Assembly: GCF_002250625.1 (NCBI RefSeq) | Contig: NZ_NMVQ01000034.1 | Coordinates: forward strand, 1 to 64,000 | DNA: 64,000 nucleotides | Reading direction: 5' to 3' | DNA from: Enemella dayhoffiae | Lineage (GTDB): Bacteria; Actinomycetota; Actinomycetes; Propionibacteriales; Propionibacteriaceae | Part shown: in pieces, positions 1-9,900 of the stretch | Position numbering within the stretch: the stretch's first letter is position 1 | Layout: each line of letters begins with the position of its first letter | Notes under the pieces: model-generated | Seen by the model: the letters and a program-made list of their open reading frames with translations, nothing else | Told to the model about the DNA's origin: nothing | Databases searched by the model: none | Program-made: the position numbers and the translations under genes

Positions 1-586
1 CCAGCCCGTGATCCATCAACTCGACGAAATAGTTCTCCGCCCCGAAGATGTCGCGGAACTCCGCCGCCGACCTCAGCGCCTCGTCGAACTGTCCCAACCG
101 CAGATAGGTCTGCACCTCACCCGACGGGCAGCCGGTGGTCGCCATCAACCCACCCGCGTACCGCTCCAACAACTCCCGGTCGGCCCGCGGCTTGTAGAAG
201 AACCCCTCGATCGAGGACAACGAGGACAGCCGGAACAGGTTGTGCATCCCGACGTTGTTCTCCGCCCACATCGTCATGTGGGTGTACGCCCCAGAGGCCG
301 CCACATCATCACCGGTGCCGTCGCCGAACTTCACCCGCTTGCGTTCGCTGCGGTGGGTCTTCGGAGTCAGGTAGGCCTCCAGCCCGATGATCGGCTTCAC
401 CCCCGAGCCCTGCGCCTTCTTGTAGAACTCGTAGGCACCGAACAGGTTGCCGTGATCGGTCATCGCGATCGCCGGCATCCCCATCTCCGCCGCCGTGGAG
501 AACATGTCCCCCACCCGGGCCGCACCATCCAACATCGAATATTCCGAGTGACAGTGCAGGTGCACGAACGAACTCTTGTCAGCCAT
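1..586 (-). CDS. dnaE: DNA polymerase III alpha subunit, N-terminal part (runs off the window)
   Basis: This is the first 195 codons of the replicative polymerase catalytic subunit. The reading frame starts with ATG at 586 and continues past base 1, so only the PHP domain is visible. The N-terminus MADKSSFVHLHCHSEYSMLD carries the HLHCHSEYS signature of the PHP (polymerase and histidinol phosphatase) domain, followed by GMPAIAMTDHGNLFGAYEFY and a PIIGLEAYL stretch, all typical of DnaE1. In the family this domain precedes the palm/fingers and the tau/beta-binding C-terminus, which lie outside the window. It is separated by 109 bp from the upstream sigma-factor operon on the same strand, so it probably has its own promoter. 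Identification is secure from the sequence; completeness cannot be judged. Confidence 0.95.
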   Translation of the reverse strand, partial: MADKSSFVHLHCHSEYSMLDGAARVGDMFSTAAEMGMPAIAMTDHGNLFGAYEFYKKAQGSGVKPIIGLEAYLTPKTHRSERKRVKFGDGTGDDVAASGAYTHMTMWAENNVGMHNLFRLSSLSSIEGFFYKPRADRELLERYAGGLMATTGCPSGEVQTYLRLGQFDEALRSAAEFRDIFGAENYFVELMDHGL

Positions 587-695
587 GTCTGGGCGTTCAA
601 CCTCCACCGGAATGCGGTCCCTGCTGCGCAACCACCGGGGGCGCCGGCGGGCGGATCGCCAGACTACCCCCGATGGCTGACAGTCTCCCGCCGAC

Positions 696-1340
696 TCACT
701 CGAGGGTGGCGAGCACCCGGCCGTCGGCGGCAATCGCCCGCACCGGCTCGGGGGTGGCGGCCGGGCGGAGCACCACCAGGCGGGTCTCCTCGCCGGTGCT
801 GAGCAGCACCGTCGGAGCCGGCCCGCCGGGGCGTACCGGTTCCACCTTCGTCGTGCCTGCCGGGGCGAGCACCGCGACGATGCGTACGCCCCTGCGGTCG
901 AACTCGACGCGGGTCTGGGTCAGCGGCCGGCACCTCGGGGTCGGCCCGGTCAGGCACCACTGCCCGCCACGGACCTGCAGCTGGTCGGACCCCTGCGCGG
1001 ACCCGTCGGAGCGGGTGGCAGCCGCGCCCGGAGTCGTGGACTGCGGTGTCGGGCCGGAGGTCCGGGCCGGGGCGGCCGCCTGTGGCCCCGCTTCGGCGCT
1101 GCCGCCGGTACTGCTCGCCTGCTGTCCCGGGAGGATGCGCGGCAGCAGCACCCCGGCCAGCACGACCAGCGCGAGCACGGCGGTCACGCCGAGGACCCGG
1201 GCCCGGTGGCGCGCCTGCCGGAGTCGGGCGTTGGTCATGATCGCGCCGGGGTCCAGGGGTTCGGCGTCGGCACCGTGTATGCGGTGCAGCGCCGCGCGCA
1301 ACCGCTCCTGCTCGTCCATCCCGCCTCCTTCGATGCTCAT
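696..1340 (-). CDS. Single-pass membrane protein co-transcribed with an ECF sigma factor (possible anti-sigma/accessory factor)
   Basis: A 214-residue protein with a cytoplasmic N-terminal segment (MDEQERLRAALHRIHGADAE...), one hydrophobic helix at about residues 47-68 (VLGVTAVLALVVLAGVLLP) and a roughly 145-residue extracytoplasmic part that begins with a low-complexity Gln/Ser/Ala/Thr linker. Its ATG overlaps the stop of the upstream sigma gene as ATGA, implying translational coupling. A second in-frame ATG at 1319 is preceded by AAGGAGG, so two starts are possible. I see no zinc-binding HxxxCxxC anti-sigma motif. The genomic position next to a SigE-type ECF factor and the one-helix topology suggest a membrane regulator or sensor of that sigma factor; this is inference from context only. 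Confidence 0.7.
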   Translation of the reverse strand: MSIEGGGMDEQERLRAALHRIHGADAEPLDPGAIMTNARLRQARHRARVLGVTAVLALVVLAGVLLPRILPGQQASSTGGSAEAGPQAAAPARTSGPTPQSTTPGAAATRSDGSAQGSDQLQVRGGQWCLTGPTPRCRPLTQTRVEFDRRGVRIVAVLAPAGTTKVEPVRPGGPAPTVLLSTGEETRLVVLRPAATPEPVRAIAADGRVLATLE

Positions 1341-1870
1341 CCCGCCTCCCGCAGACCCTGCACCTCGGGCGCCTCACGCAGCTTGCCCAGCGCCCGCGCG
1401 CAGGCGCTCTTCACCGTGCCCACCTTCACCCCGAGCGCGGCCGCGGTGTCCGCCTCACTGAAGTCCTCCAGGAACCGCAGCACGACGACCGCCCGCTCCC
1501 GGGCAGTCAGCTCGCCGAGCGCCACCCGGATCGCCTCCCGGTCGGCCACGCCAGCTGACCCGTCCCCATCGACCAGTTGGCGCGCCGCCGCCCCGCCCGG
1601 TCCGCCCGGGTCGAAGTCGGTGGCCTGCTCCCGCCAGGGCCGGCGGCGCAGCCGGTCCCGATAGAGGTTGACCAGGATCCGGCGTACGTAGCTGGTCGGG
1701 TCGTCGGTCGAACGCACCCGCGACCATTTCAGGTACGCCTTCTCCAGCGCCCCCTGGGTGAGATCCTCGGCGAGGCCGGGGTCGCCGCAGAGTCCGCGCG
1801 CGAACGCGAGCAGCCGCGGCGAGCGCTCGCGTACGAACGCCGAGAACTCGGCATCCCGGTCGACCGACAA
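1337..1870 (-). CDS. ECF RNA polymerase sigma factor, SigE family
   Basis: An extracytoplasmic-function sigma factor of about 177 residues. The region-2 core is visible as FSAFVRERSPRLLAFARGLC...AEDLTQGALEKAYLKWSRV...SYVRRILVNLYRDRLRRR. Region 4 is ELTARERAVVVLRFLEDFSEADTAAALGVKVGTVKSACARALGKLRE, a helix-turn-helix that reads the -35 element. I placed the start at the TTG at 1870 because GGAGG lies about 9 nt upstream and the protein then matches family length. An ATG at 1966 would add 32 residues that do not resemble the family. The gene overlaps the membrane protein downstream by 4 bp and is divergent from an exported-protein operon that starts at 2037, which may be a target. The activating signal is unknown. 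Confidence 0.88.
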   Translation of the reverse strand: MSVDRDAEFSAFVRERSPRLLAFARGLCGDPGLAEDLTQGALEKAYLKWSRVRSTDDPTSYVRRILVNLYRDRLRRRPWREQATDFDPGGPGGAAARQLVDGDGSAGVADREAIRVALGELTARERAVVVLRFLEDFSEADTAAALGVKVGTVKSACARALGKLREAPEVQGLREAG

Positions 1871-2036
1871 CCCCGTCCCCCCTCCGGCGGCGACATTTCG
1901 TGTCACGGTCTCACACGGATCGGGCCAGCGAACCGGTTCCGTGGTTGACGGGATTTCTTCGTCCATTTCGGTTCGGGACCGTTTTGGGCGGCGGATAAAG
2001 GCACCGCGCGACGCGGATAGGTTCTACCCTCGCAGT

Positions 2037-2813
2037 GTGAGCGGAAATCAGCCGGGGTGGTCGGGCCAGCCACCGCAGCCCGGCCCGTGGCAGGGTCCAG
2101 GGCCGGGCCAGGGCGGGGCGTGGCCACCGGGCCTGGGGCAGCCGCCCGGGCCGCCGAGTCGGCCGATGCCGCAGCCGACCGGCACCGTTCCGCTCGGGGA
2201 ACCCGGGCAGCGCCCGCCGGGAGCCCCGACGCCCGGGGGTTCGCCGCCGGGAGGCCAGCCGCCGGGAGGCCAGCCGCCGCGGCGGCGCAACGTGAGCACC
2301 TTCGTCGCCCTGGGCCTGGCCGTGGTGCTGCTCGGGGTGCTGACCGGCGGCGGGGTGTGGTGGTACCGGCAGAAGTCGGCGCCCACGACCCAGGCGACCC
2401 CGGTGCCGACCGCCGCGGCACCGGCCACCCCTTCGGCAGAGCAGCCGTCGCCGACTCCCAGCCCGTCCGCCAGCACAGCGCCCAGCACGTCCCCACCCTC
2501 GACGACCGCGCCCCCGCCGCCCCCGCCACCGCCGCCTCCGACGGCACCGACGGGGTTCCCGCCGGGGAGCAGCGAGTGCACCGCCGGCCCGATCTACGGC
2601 GGCGTCGCCCGCTCCGCGTCGGGGAACAAGGTGACCAGCTGCCCGTTCGCGGAAAAGGTGCGGCAGGCGTACGGCGCGCAGCCACGGCGCGACGGGGTCG
2701 TCGCGGTGGTCGCCACCTCCCCGGTGACCGGCAGCAGCTACACGATGAACTGCGTCGCAACCGGGCTGATCGTCTGCACCGGAGGCAACGATGCGTTGGT
2801 GTATCTGTTGTGA
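2037..2813 (+). CDS. Proline-rich membrane-anchored exported protein
   Basis: About 258 residues from GTG at 2037. The N-terminal 85 residues are rich in Pro/Gly/Gln with GGQPP repeats. One membrane helix follows (STFVALGLAVVLLGVLTGGG), then a Pro/Ser/Thr linker including eleven consecutive prolines, then a C-terminal domain of about 80 residues. That domain has four cysteines (SECTAGP, VTSCPFA, MNCVA, IVCTGG) and the pattern TSCPFAEKVRQAY...SPVTGSSYTMNC...CTGGNDALVYL. I recall this C-terminal module from exported ends of actinobacterial membrane proteins, including some Ser/Thr kinases, but its function is not established. A TACCCT hexamer 6 bp before the GTG could serve as a -10 for a leaderless transcript. 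The gene is divergent from the sigma-factor gene and overlaps the next lipoprotein gene by 4 bp (GTGA). Confidence 0.72.
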   Translation: MSGNQPGWSGQPPQPGPWQGPGPGQGGAWPPGLGQPPGPPSRPMPQPTGTVPLGEPGQRPPGAPTPGGSPPGGQPPGGQPPRRRNVSTFVALGLAVVLLGVLTGGGVWWYRQKSAPTTQATPVPTAAAPATPSAEQPSPTPSPSASTAPSTSPPSTTAPPPPPPPPPPTAPTGFPPGSSECTAGPIYGGVARSASGNKVTSCPFAEKVRQAYGAQPRRDGVVAVVATSPVTGSSYTMNCVATGLIVCTGGNDALVYLL

Positions 2814-3799
2814 GGTGGGTGCGCGCGACCGGCTCCCTGGCTGGACTGCTGCTGCTCGGCGGATGCACCTCTCTGGGACCCCTGGTCGGCGCCCCCGCTC
2901 CGGCACCGTCGCCCCCGGCCGGCCAGCAATCCGGTCAGCAACCCGGCCCGACCGCGCCGGCCGGTACCGGTAGCCCGACCGTGAGCAACCGGCCCTCCTC
3001 ACCGGGCCCCACCGCGCAGGCGCCCACCCCGCACGGGCCCGTCACGCTGGGCCCGGCCAGCCCCCTGCCCGCGTCCCCCTCGGCGGACGCCCAGCGGCTG
3101 CGGACCGAGTTCGCCGGGTTCAGCGCCACCCAGTCCGGCCGGGTCGGGCTGGCCGTCGCCCCGGTCGGGTCCGGTGGCGGGGTCGCGGTCGGCGAGGTCG
3201 CCTCCGGGGTCGCCTGGTCGACCAGCAAGGTGCCGCTGGCGATCGCGGTGACGAACCGGTCCCCCGGCGCGCACACCGCGGCCATCCAGCGCGCCATCAC
3301 CGCCTCCGACAACGCCGCCGCCGAACAGCTGTGGGCGAGCCTGGGTACGCCGACCGAGGCCGCCGCCGCGACCGGGCGGGTGATCAGCGACCTCGGTGGT
3401 GGCCGGGTGCAGGTGCAGTCCCAGGTCACCCGGCCCGGATTCACCGCCTTCGGCCAGACCGAGTGGTCGCTCGCCGAGCAGGCCGAGTTCGCGGCCCGGT
3501 TGCCCTGCCGACCCGAGGCGGCACAGGTGTACGCCCTGATGGGGCGTACCGACTCCAACCAGGCGTGGGGGGTGGCCGGGCTGCCCGGGGCGCACCTCAA
3601 GGGCGGCTGGGGGCCGGGCGTACGCGGTGGTTATCTGGTCCGCCAGATGGCGGTGATCGACACCCCGCGCGGACGGGTGGCGGTCGCGATGGCCGCCGAG
3701 CCGGCGTCCGGGGCGTACGCCGACGGCTCGCGGATGCTGACCCGGCTGGGTCAGTGGCTGCGCGAGCATCCGGACCTGCTGCCGGCCGGACGCTGCTGA
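2810..3799 (+). CDS. Lipoprotein with a class A beta-lactamase-like serine hydrolase domain
   Basis: A 329-residue lipoprotein. The start is the GTG at 2810, overlapping the previous stop as GTGA. The signal peptide VRWVRATGSLAGLLLLGGCT ends in a lipobox LGGC, so Cys19 should be lipidated. A Pro/Ser/Thr-rich spacer (residues about 20-90) precedes a catalytic domain with STSK (SxxK), SDNAAAEQLW (SDN) and LKGGWG (K[T/S]G-like) motifs in the order and spacing of class A beta-lactamase / penicillin-binding folds. This indicates a penicillin-interacting or peptidoglycan-directed serine hydrolase outside the membrane. A true beta-lactamase cannot be claimed: the usual ExxxN omega-loop Glu is not obvious and the KTG is KGG. 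The gene ends 4 bp from the convergent membrane-protein gene. Confidence 0.8.
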   Translation: MRWVRATGSLAGLLLLGGCTSLGPLVGAPAPAPSPPAGQQSGQQPGPTAPAGTGSPTVSNRPSSPGPTAQAPTPHGPVTLGPASPLPASPSADAQRLRTEFAGFSATQSGRVGLAVAPVGSGGGVAVGEVASGVAWSTSKVPLAIAVTNRSPGAHTAAIQRAITASDNAAAEQLWASLGTPTEAAAATGRVISDLGGGRVQVQSQVTRPGFTAFGQTEWSLAEQAEFAARLPCRPEAAQVYALMGRTDSNQAWGVAGLPGAHLKGGWGPGVRGGYLVRQMAVIDTPRGRVAVAMAAEPASGAYADGSRMLTRLGQWLREHPDLLPAGRC

Positions 3800-3803
3800 G
3801 CGA

Positions 3804-4574
3804 TCAGAGGAAGCGCGGCCAGGGTCGCTGGGACTCGCGCACCGCCCACTGCACCAACCGGCGCGGACCGACATAGGCCAGGTGGAGCGCGGCGCTGACG
3901 AGCGCCAGCAGGAACGCATAGAGGACCAGGTGCCGTTGCCCCGCCTGACTCCACACCGACCAGCTGACCAGCAGCGGGACGAGGATTCCGATGGCCGCCT
4001 CGAGCCGCATCAGTTCCCGCTGCGCGCCGACGGCGACCCGGATCACGGTGACGGCGATCGCCGCCCCGGCCAGCAGCAGCGGGACCATCGTGTGCAGGAG
4101 TACGCCGGGGGCGGCCCCCGGGCCGGTGGGCGCGAACAGCACCACCAGCAACGCCGCCGCCACGGCCATCGGCACCTGGGCATAGAGGGCCGGGACGGTC
4201 GGGAACGGCCAGTCGATCCAGGTCCGGACCAGCCACAGGGCATACGCCGCCAGGCTCATCACGCAGACCCCGACGATGACCGGGACCGCGCCGGGCACCG
4301 CCACGGCCACCAGGTGATAGCTGGCCGCGGCCTGCACCAACGGCAGCGCGAAGCCGCCGATCCACGAGGCGCGGGTGGTCAGCAGTGCCAGCACGAACAG
4401 CGCCAGCAACGGCATCCCCAGCGACTGGCCGGGCGCGGTCAGCCAGCCGAGGCCGTTACGGCCACCCTCGGTGGCCACCAGCGTGTTGTCGGCGCGCAAC
4501 TCCCAGGCGCTGGCGAACGCTGCGGCGACGGTCGTGGCGAGCACGGCCACCGCGGATCGACAGATCGGCCACAT
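3804..4574 (-). CDS. Polytopic membrane protein of unknown function
   Basis: A 256-residue protein that is almost entirely hydrophobic, with about seven predicted membrane helices (for example MPLLALFVLALLTT, VPVIVGVCVMSLAAYALWL, VPMAVAAALLVVLFAPT, MVPLLLAGAAIAVTVIRVAV, IGILVPLLVSWSVWS, LVLYAFLLALVSAALHLAYV). I recognise no family motif. It follows the next gene (ending at 4576) with a 1-bp gap, so the two form one transcription unit, and that partner also has membrane helices; they may act as a pair. A transporter or export component is possible but unsupported. Confidence 0.6.
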   Translation of the reverse strand: MWPICRSAVAVLATTVAAAFASAWELRADNTLVATEGGRNGLGWLTAPGQSLGMPLLALFVLALLTTRASWIGGFALPLVQAAASYHLVAVAVPGAVPVIVGVCVMSLAAYALWLVRTWIDWPFPTVPALYAQVPMAVAAALLVVLFAPTGPGAAPGVLLHTMVPLLLAGAAIAVTVIRVAVGAQRELMRLEAAIGILVPLLVSWSVWSQAGQRHLVLYAFLLALVSAALHLAYVGPRRLVQWAVRESQRPWPRFL

Positions 4575-4575
4575 C

Positions 4576-5376
4576 TCAGATCGCCTTCCGCTCGCGATAG
4601 TGCCGACGCAGCCGGCGGACGGCGGTGATCGGCGAGAGCAGGCCGGCGATCGTGTAGTAGGGCAGGGCGAAGACGCCCACCGGGAGGGAGCCGAACAGCA
4701 GCGCCACCCCGAGCAGGGGGTCGGTGGCCACCCAGGTGCCGCGCGGATCCCAACTCGAGGTGCCCTGACCGGTGCTGAGGATCTGGCGCTGATAGATCAC
4801 GGTCTGCGGTGGATGCCGCTGCCGCCAGCGCCAGATCATCACCGCTCCCGACACGCCGATCGCCACGGCGAGCCCCGTCCCGAGCACGCTCACGGTGAGG
4901 TCCTGTCCCGGCTGCGGGTTCACCGGGCCGCCGCCCTGCTGCAGCATCAGGAAGATCAGGCCGGCGAACAGCACCCCGCACAACCACGCCGTGATCGCGG
5001 TACGGGCCGGCCGCGGCGCCTCGCGCAGCTCGCGGTCATGCTCGAGGCGCAGGGCTCGGCGCCGGTTGCGCCGCTCGATCCGGGCCTGCCGGTCCGAGGA
5101 ACCGACCGCCGTCGACCGGATCTGCTGTTCCGGTTCCGGTTGCTGGGGTTGCGGTTGCTGGGGTTGCGGTTGCTGGGGCTGACCCGGGTGGCCGCCCCAG
5201 GGATCGGGCTGCGGCCCGGGACCCGGGTGACCCCAGGGGTCGGGCCCGCTCGGCCCCTGCCCGCCCAACGGATAGCCGAACGCGTCGGTGGGCGGCCCGC
5301 CCGCGGGCGTACCCCAGTTATGGTTGCCCTGCTGGCCGCCGCCCTCGGGCCAGCCGCGGGGTTCGTAGCCGCTCAT
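4576..5376 (-). CDS. Membrane protein with a Gln/Pro-rich N-terminal tail
   Basis: 266 residues. The first ~90 are disordered (Gly/Pro/Gln-rich, ending in a QPQQPQPQQ repeat), followed by a basic segment (RQARIERRNRRRALRLEHDRE) and three hydrophobic helices (ITAWLCGVLFAGLIFLMLQ, VSVLGTGLAVAIGVSGAVMI, GVALLFGSLPVGVFALPYYT), ending with an RRLRRHYRERKAI tail. No family assignment. The Gln/Pro tail is encoded by a 15-bp DNA repeat and could vary in length between strains. It is the first gene of a two-gene unit with the polytopic protein downstream. Confidence 0.6.
   Translation of the reverse strand: MSGYEPRGWPEGGGQQGNHNWGTPAGGPPTDAFGYPLGGQGPSGPDPWGHPGPGPQPDPWGGHPGQPQQPQPQQPQPQQPEPEQQIRSTAVGSSDRQARIERRNRRRALRLEHDRELREAPRPARTAITAWLCGVLFAGLIFLMLQQGGGPVNPQPGQDLTVSVLGTGLAVAIGVSGAVMIWRWRQRHPPQTVIYQRQILSTGQGTSSWDPRGTWVATDPLLGVALLFGSLPVGVFALPYYTIAGLLSPITAVRRLRRHYRERKAI
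5134..5178. repeat. 15-bp tandem repeat inside a coding region (3 copies)
   Basis: Three head-to-tail copies of TTGCGGTTGCTGGGG (the first has TTCC) at 5134-5148, 5149-5163 and 5164-5178. Read on the minus strand they encode the PQQPQ-type repeat in the disordered tail of the membrane protein above. The unit is in-frame (15 bp), so copy-number change would only lengthen or shorten the tail. Confidence 0.85.
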
Positions 5377-5468
5377 TGGACCTCCAGTTGGTCGGCGACA
5401 CGCTACCGCCAGCCGGGGTCGCCACCACGCCGGACCGCGCGCGGCCCTGTGGCCACCCGGCGTACGCC

Positions 5469-6935
5469 TCAGACGACCAGCGAACGCTCCGTCGGCAGGA
5501 TCGGCTTGGGCAGCTTGGTGTCCCCGGTCAGGTACCAGTCCACTCCGGCGGCGCAGGAGCGCCCCTCGGCGATCGCCCAGACGATCAACGACTGACCGCG
5601 ACCGGCGTCCCCGCAGACGAACACGCCGGGGGTGGAGGTCTCGTAGTGCTCGGTCCGGGCGATGTTCCCGCGGGCATCGAGCTCCAGCCCGAACTCCTCG
5701 ACCAGACCGTCGCGCTCGGGGCCGGTGAACCCCATCGCCAGCAGCACCAGCTGCGCCGGCAGCTCCCGCTCGGTCCCCTCGACCGGGGTGAACTTCCCGT
5801 CCACCATCTCGACCTCGCTGAGCCGCAGCGCGCGGACGTTGCCGTCCTCGTCGCCGACGAACTCGGAGGTGGAGACGGCGTACACCCGCTCGCCACCCTC
5901 CTCGTGCGCCGAGGAGACCCGATAGATCATCGGATAGGTGGGCCAGGGCTGGTTGTCCGGGCGGTCCTCGGTGGGACGCGGCATGATCTCCAGCTGGGTG
6001 ATTGAGCGGGCGTGCTGGCGCAGCGAGGTGCCCAAGCAGTCTGCACCGGTGTCGCCGCCGCCGATGATCACCACGTCCTTGTCGGTGGCGACGATCTGGT
6101 CCGGCACCTCCTCGCCGAGCGCGACCCGGTTGGCCTGCGGCAGGAACTCCATCGCCTGGTGGATGCCGCCGAGCTGGCGACCGGGGATCGGCAGGTCGCG
6201 GGCCACGGTCGAGCCGGTGGCGATCACCACCGCGTCGTAGCGCTTCATCAACTCGTCACCGGTGATGTCGACGCCGACGTTGACGTTGTTGCGGAAGATG
6301 GTGCCCTCGTTGCGCATCTGACGCAGCCGACGATCCAGCACCGCCTTCTCCATCTTGAACTCGGGGATGCCGTAGCGCAGCAGGCCGCCGGGGGCGTCGG
6401 CCCGCTCGTAGACGGCGACGGTGTGCCCCTCGCGGGTGAGCTGCTGGGCGGCGGCCAGCCCGGCCGGGCCGGAGCCGATCACCGCGACCGTGTTGTTGGT
6501 GTGCCACTCGGGCAGCTGCGGCTTGACGCTGCGGTTGTCCCAGCCGCGGTCGGCGATCGCCACCTCGACGTTCTTGATCGTCACCGGCGGCTGGTTGATG
6601 CCGACCACGCAGGCGGTCTCGCACGGCGCCGGGCACAACCGCCCGGTGAACTCGGGGAAGTTGTTGGTGGCGTGCAGCCGGTCCAACGCCACGTTCCAGT
6701 CGTTGCGATACACCAAATCGTTCCACTCGGGGATCAGGTTGCCCAGCGGGCAGCCCTGATGGCAGAACGGGATGCCGCAGTCCATGCAGCGGCTGGCCTG
6801 GTTGGAGATGATCGGCAGCAGCGCCTTGCCCGGTCCGCCCGGATAGACCTCCTGCCAGTCGTTGATGCGCTCGTCGATCGGGCGGCGGGCCGCCACCTCC
6901 CGGTCGTGCTTGAGGAATCCGCGGGGGTCAGCCAT
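5469..6935 (-). CDS. gltD: Glutamate synthase (NADPH) small subunit
   Basis: 488 residues, the expected length for GltD. It moves electrons from NADPH through FAD and [4Fe-4S] clusters to the large subunit, which makes two glutamates from glutamine and 2-oxoglutarate. Visible features: N-terminal cluster cysteines in CMDCGIPFCHQGCPLG and CPAPCETACV; an FAD-binding GSGPAGLAAAQ at about residue 152; an NADPH-binding GGGDTGADCLG near residue 293; and a C-terminal GVFVCGDAGRGQSLIVWAI FAD segment. The start is the ATG at 6935. The gltB stop lies 26 bp upstream, so gltB-gltD are one operon in the usual order. Confidence 0.97.
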   Translation of the reverse strand: MADPRGFLKHDREVAARRPIDERINDWQEVYPGGPGKALLPIISNQASRCMDCGIPFCHQGCPLGNLIPEWNDLVYRNDWNVALDRLHATNNFPEFTGRLCPAPCETACVVGINQPPVTIKNVEVAIADRGWDNRSVKPQLPEWHTNNTVAVIGSGPAGLAAAQQLTREGHTVAVYERADAPGGLLRYGIPEFKMEKAVLDRRLRQMRNEGTIFRNNVNVGVDITGDELMKRYDAVVIATGSTVARDLPIPGRQLGGIHQAMEFLPQANRVALGEEVPDQIVATDKDVVIIGGGDTGADCLGTSLRQHARSITQLEIMPRPTEDRPDNQPWPTYPMIYRVSSAHEEGGERVYAVSTSEFVGDEDGNVRALRLSEVEMVDGKFTPVEGTERELPAQLVLLAMGFTGPERDGLVEEFGLELDARGNIARTEHYETSTPGVFVCGDAGRGQSLIVWAIAEGRSCAAGVDWYLTGDTKLPKPILPTERSLVV

Positions 6936-6961
6936 GGCAGGTCTCCTTGTGGGTGTTCGTG

Positions 6962-9900
6962 TCAGGCATGGACCGCCTCCATCATCCGGCGGGCCGCGGC
7001 GTCGTCGTCCAGCCCCTCGGCGACCGCGGCCCTGCGGGCGGCCATCACCCGGGCGTACTCCCTGGGGAGCACCTTGGTGAACGCGGCGGCGATGTCGCCC
7101 TCGAGCAGCCGCTTGGCGATCTTCGAACCGGTCTGCTCGTGATGACGGCGCAACAGCTCCGCCAGCCGCTCGACGTCCTCGGCGTCCGGGGCGAGGGTGT
7201 CGACCATCTCCCGGTTCAGGTTCTCCTCGCGCAGCTCGTGCACGAACGCCACCCCGCCCGACATGCCGGCGGCGAAGTTCCGCCCGGTACCACCGAGCAC
7301 CAGCACCAGCCCACCGGTCATGTATTCACAGCCGTGGTCCCCGACGCCCTCGACCACCGCGGTGGCCCCGGAGTTGCGGACGCAGAACCGCTCCCCGACC
7401 CGGCCGCGGAGCAGGATCTCCCCGCTGGTCGCGCCGTAGCCGATCACGTTGCCGGCGATGATCTGCTCGTGCGGCTCGAAAGCGGCGTCCTCCGGCGGGC
7501 GGACCACGATCCGACCACCGGACAGTCCCTTGCCGACATAGTCGTTGGAGTCGCCGATCAGCCGCAGGGTCACCCCGCGCGGCAGGAACGCGCCGAACGA
7601 CTGCCCACCGGATCCGGTCAGGGTCAGGTCGATCGTGTCGTCGGCGTACCCCTCACCGCGGGTCGCCCGGGTCACCTCGTGGCCGAGGATGGTGCCGACG
7701 GTGCGGTGGATGTTGCGCACCTCGGTCTCCCCGGTGACCCGCTCCCCACGCTCCAGCGCCGCCTTCGCCAGGGGGATCAGCACCCGCCGGTCCAGCGAGT
7801 CGTCCAGCCCGTGGTCCTGGGTGATCGTGTTGCGCAGCGGCGAGGACTCCGCGAAACGACCGCTCGGCCGGTGCAGCACCGGGGCCAGGTCGAGCCCGTG
7901 CGCCTTCCAGTACGCCTCGGCGCTGGCGGTCTCCAGCATGTCGATCCGACCGATCGCCTCGTCCAGGCTGCGGAATCCCAGCTCGGCCAGGTATTCGCGC
8001 ACCTCCTGGGCGACGAACCGGAAGAAGTTGACCACGAACTCGGGCTTTCCGGAGAACCGCTTGCGCAGCTCCGGGTTCTGGGTGGCCACGCCGACCGGGC
8101 AGGTGTCCAGGTGGCAGACGCGCATCATCACACACCCCGAGACCACCAGCGGGGCGGTCGCGAACCCGTATTCCTCGGCCCCCAGCAGGGCGCCGATCAC
8201 CACGTCCCGGCCGGTCTTCAGCTGCCCGTCGACCTGCACCACGATCCGGTCCCGCAGCCCGTTCACGATCAGCGTCTGCTGGGCCTCGGCCAGGCCGAGC
8301 TCCCAGGGTCCGCCGGCGTGCTTGAGCGAGGTGAGCGGCGCCGCACCGGTGCCGCCGTCGTGGCCGGAGATCAGCACCACGTCGGCCTTCGCCTTCGACA
8401 CCCCCGCGGCGACGGTGCCGACGCCGACCTCGGCGACCAGCTTCACGTGCACCCGCGCGCTCGGGTTGGCGCACTTGAGGTCGTGGATCAGCTGCTTGAG
8501 GTCCTCGATCGAATAGATGTCGTGGTGCGGCGGCGGGGAGATCAGGCCCACCCCGGGCGTACTGTGCCGGGTCTTCGCCACCCACGGATAGACCTTGTTG
8601 CCGGGCAGCTGACCGCCCTCGCCGGGCTTGGCGCCCTGGGCCATCTTGATCTGGATGTCGTCGGCGTTGGTCAGATAGTCCGAGGTCACCCCGAACCGGC
8701 CCGAGGCGACCTGCTTGATCGCCGAGCGACGCCGCGGATCGTACAACCGCTCGGCGTCCTCGCCACCCTCTCCGGTGTTGGACTTGCCGCCGAGGATGTT
8801 CATCGCGATCGCCAGCGTCTCGTGCGCCTCCTGGCTGATCGAGCCGTAGGACATGGCACCGGTGGAGAACCGCTTCACGATGTCCTCAACCGGCTCGACC
8901 TCCTCGATCGGGATCGAGGGCCGGTCGCTGCGGAACTGCAGCAGCCCGCGCAGGGTCATCAGCCGCTTCGACTGGTCGTCGACCCTGCGGGTGTACGCCT
9001 TGAACACGTCATAGCGCTCCGCACGGGTGGAGTGCTGCAGCCGGAACACGGTCTCGGGGTCGAACAGGTGCGGCTCCCCCTCGCGGCGCCACTGGTACTC
9101 ACCACCCACCTCGAGCTCGCGATAGGGCAGCGGAATCCCGTCCGCGGGGTACGCCTTCTGGTGCCGCATCCGGATCTCGGCGGCGATCTCCTCCAGCCCC
9201 ATCCCGCCGAGCTTGGAGGCGGTACCGGTGAAGTACTGATCGATCACCTCACTCGACAGGCCCAGGCACTCGAAGATCTGCGCCCCGGTGTAGGAGGCGA
9301 CGGTGGAGACGCCCATCTTGGACATCACCTTCAGCACGCCCTTGCCGAGCGCCTTCTTCAGGTTCTTCACCGCGACCTCGGGGTCGACGCCCAGATAGAC
9401 CTCTTCACGGGCCAGGTCCTCGGCCGACTCGAACGCCAGATAGGGGTTGACCGCCGAGGCGCCGAACCCGATCAGGGTGGCGACGTGGTGCACCTCGCGG
9501 ACGTCACCGGCCTCGACGATCAGCGCCGCCCGGGTGCGCGCCTTGGTGCGGACCAGGTGGTGGTGCACCGCGGAGGTGAGCAGCAGCGACGGGATCGGGG
9601 CCAGCTCGGCGGTCGAGTGCCGGTCGGACAGGATCACCGTGCGCGCGCCGTCGTTGATCGCCCGGCTGACCTCGGCACAGATCCGGTCCAGGGCGTGCCG
9701 CAGCCCCATCCCGCCGTCCTCGACGCGATAGAGCCCGCGCACGATGTGCGGCCGGAAGCCCGGCATGTCGCCGTGCCGGTTGAGCGCGACGACCTTGGCC
9801 AGCTGGTCGTTGTCGAGCACCGGGAAACCGATCACGATCTGTCGGCAGGACGCCGGGCCGGGGTCGAGCAGGTTCTGCTCCTGACCGATGGTGCCGGCCA

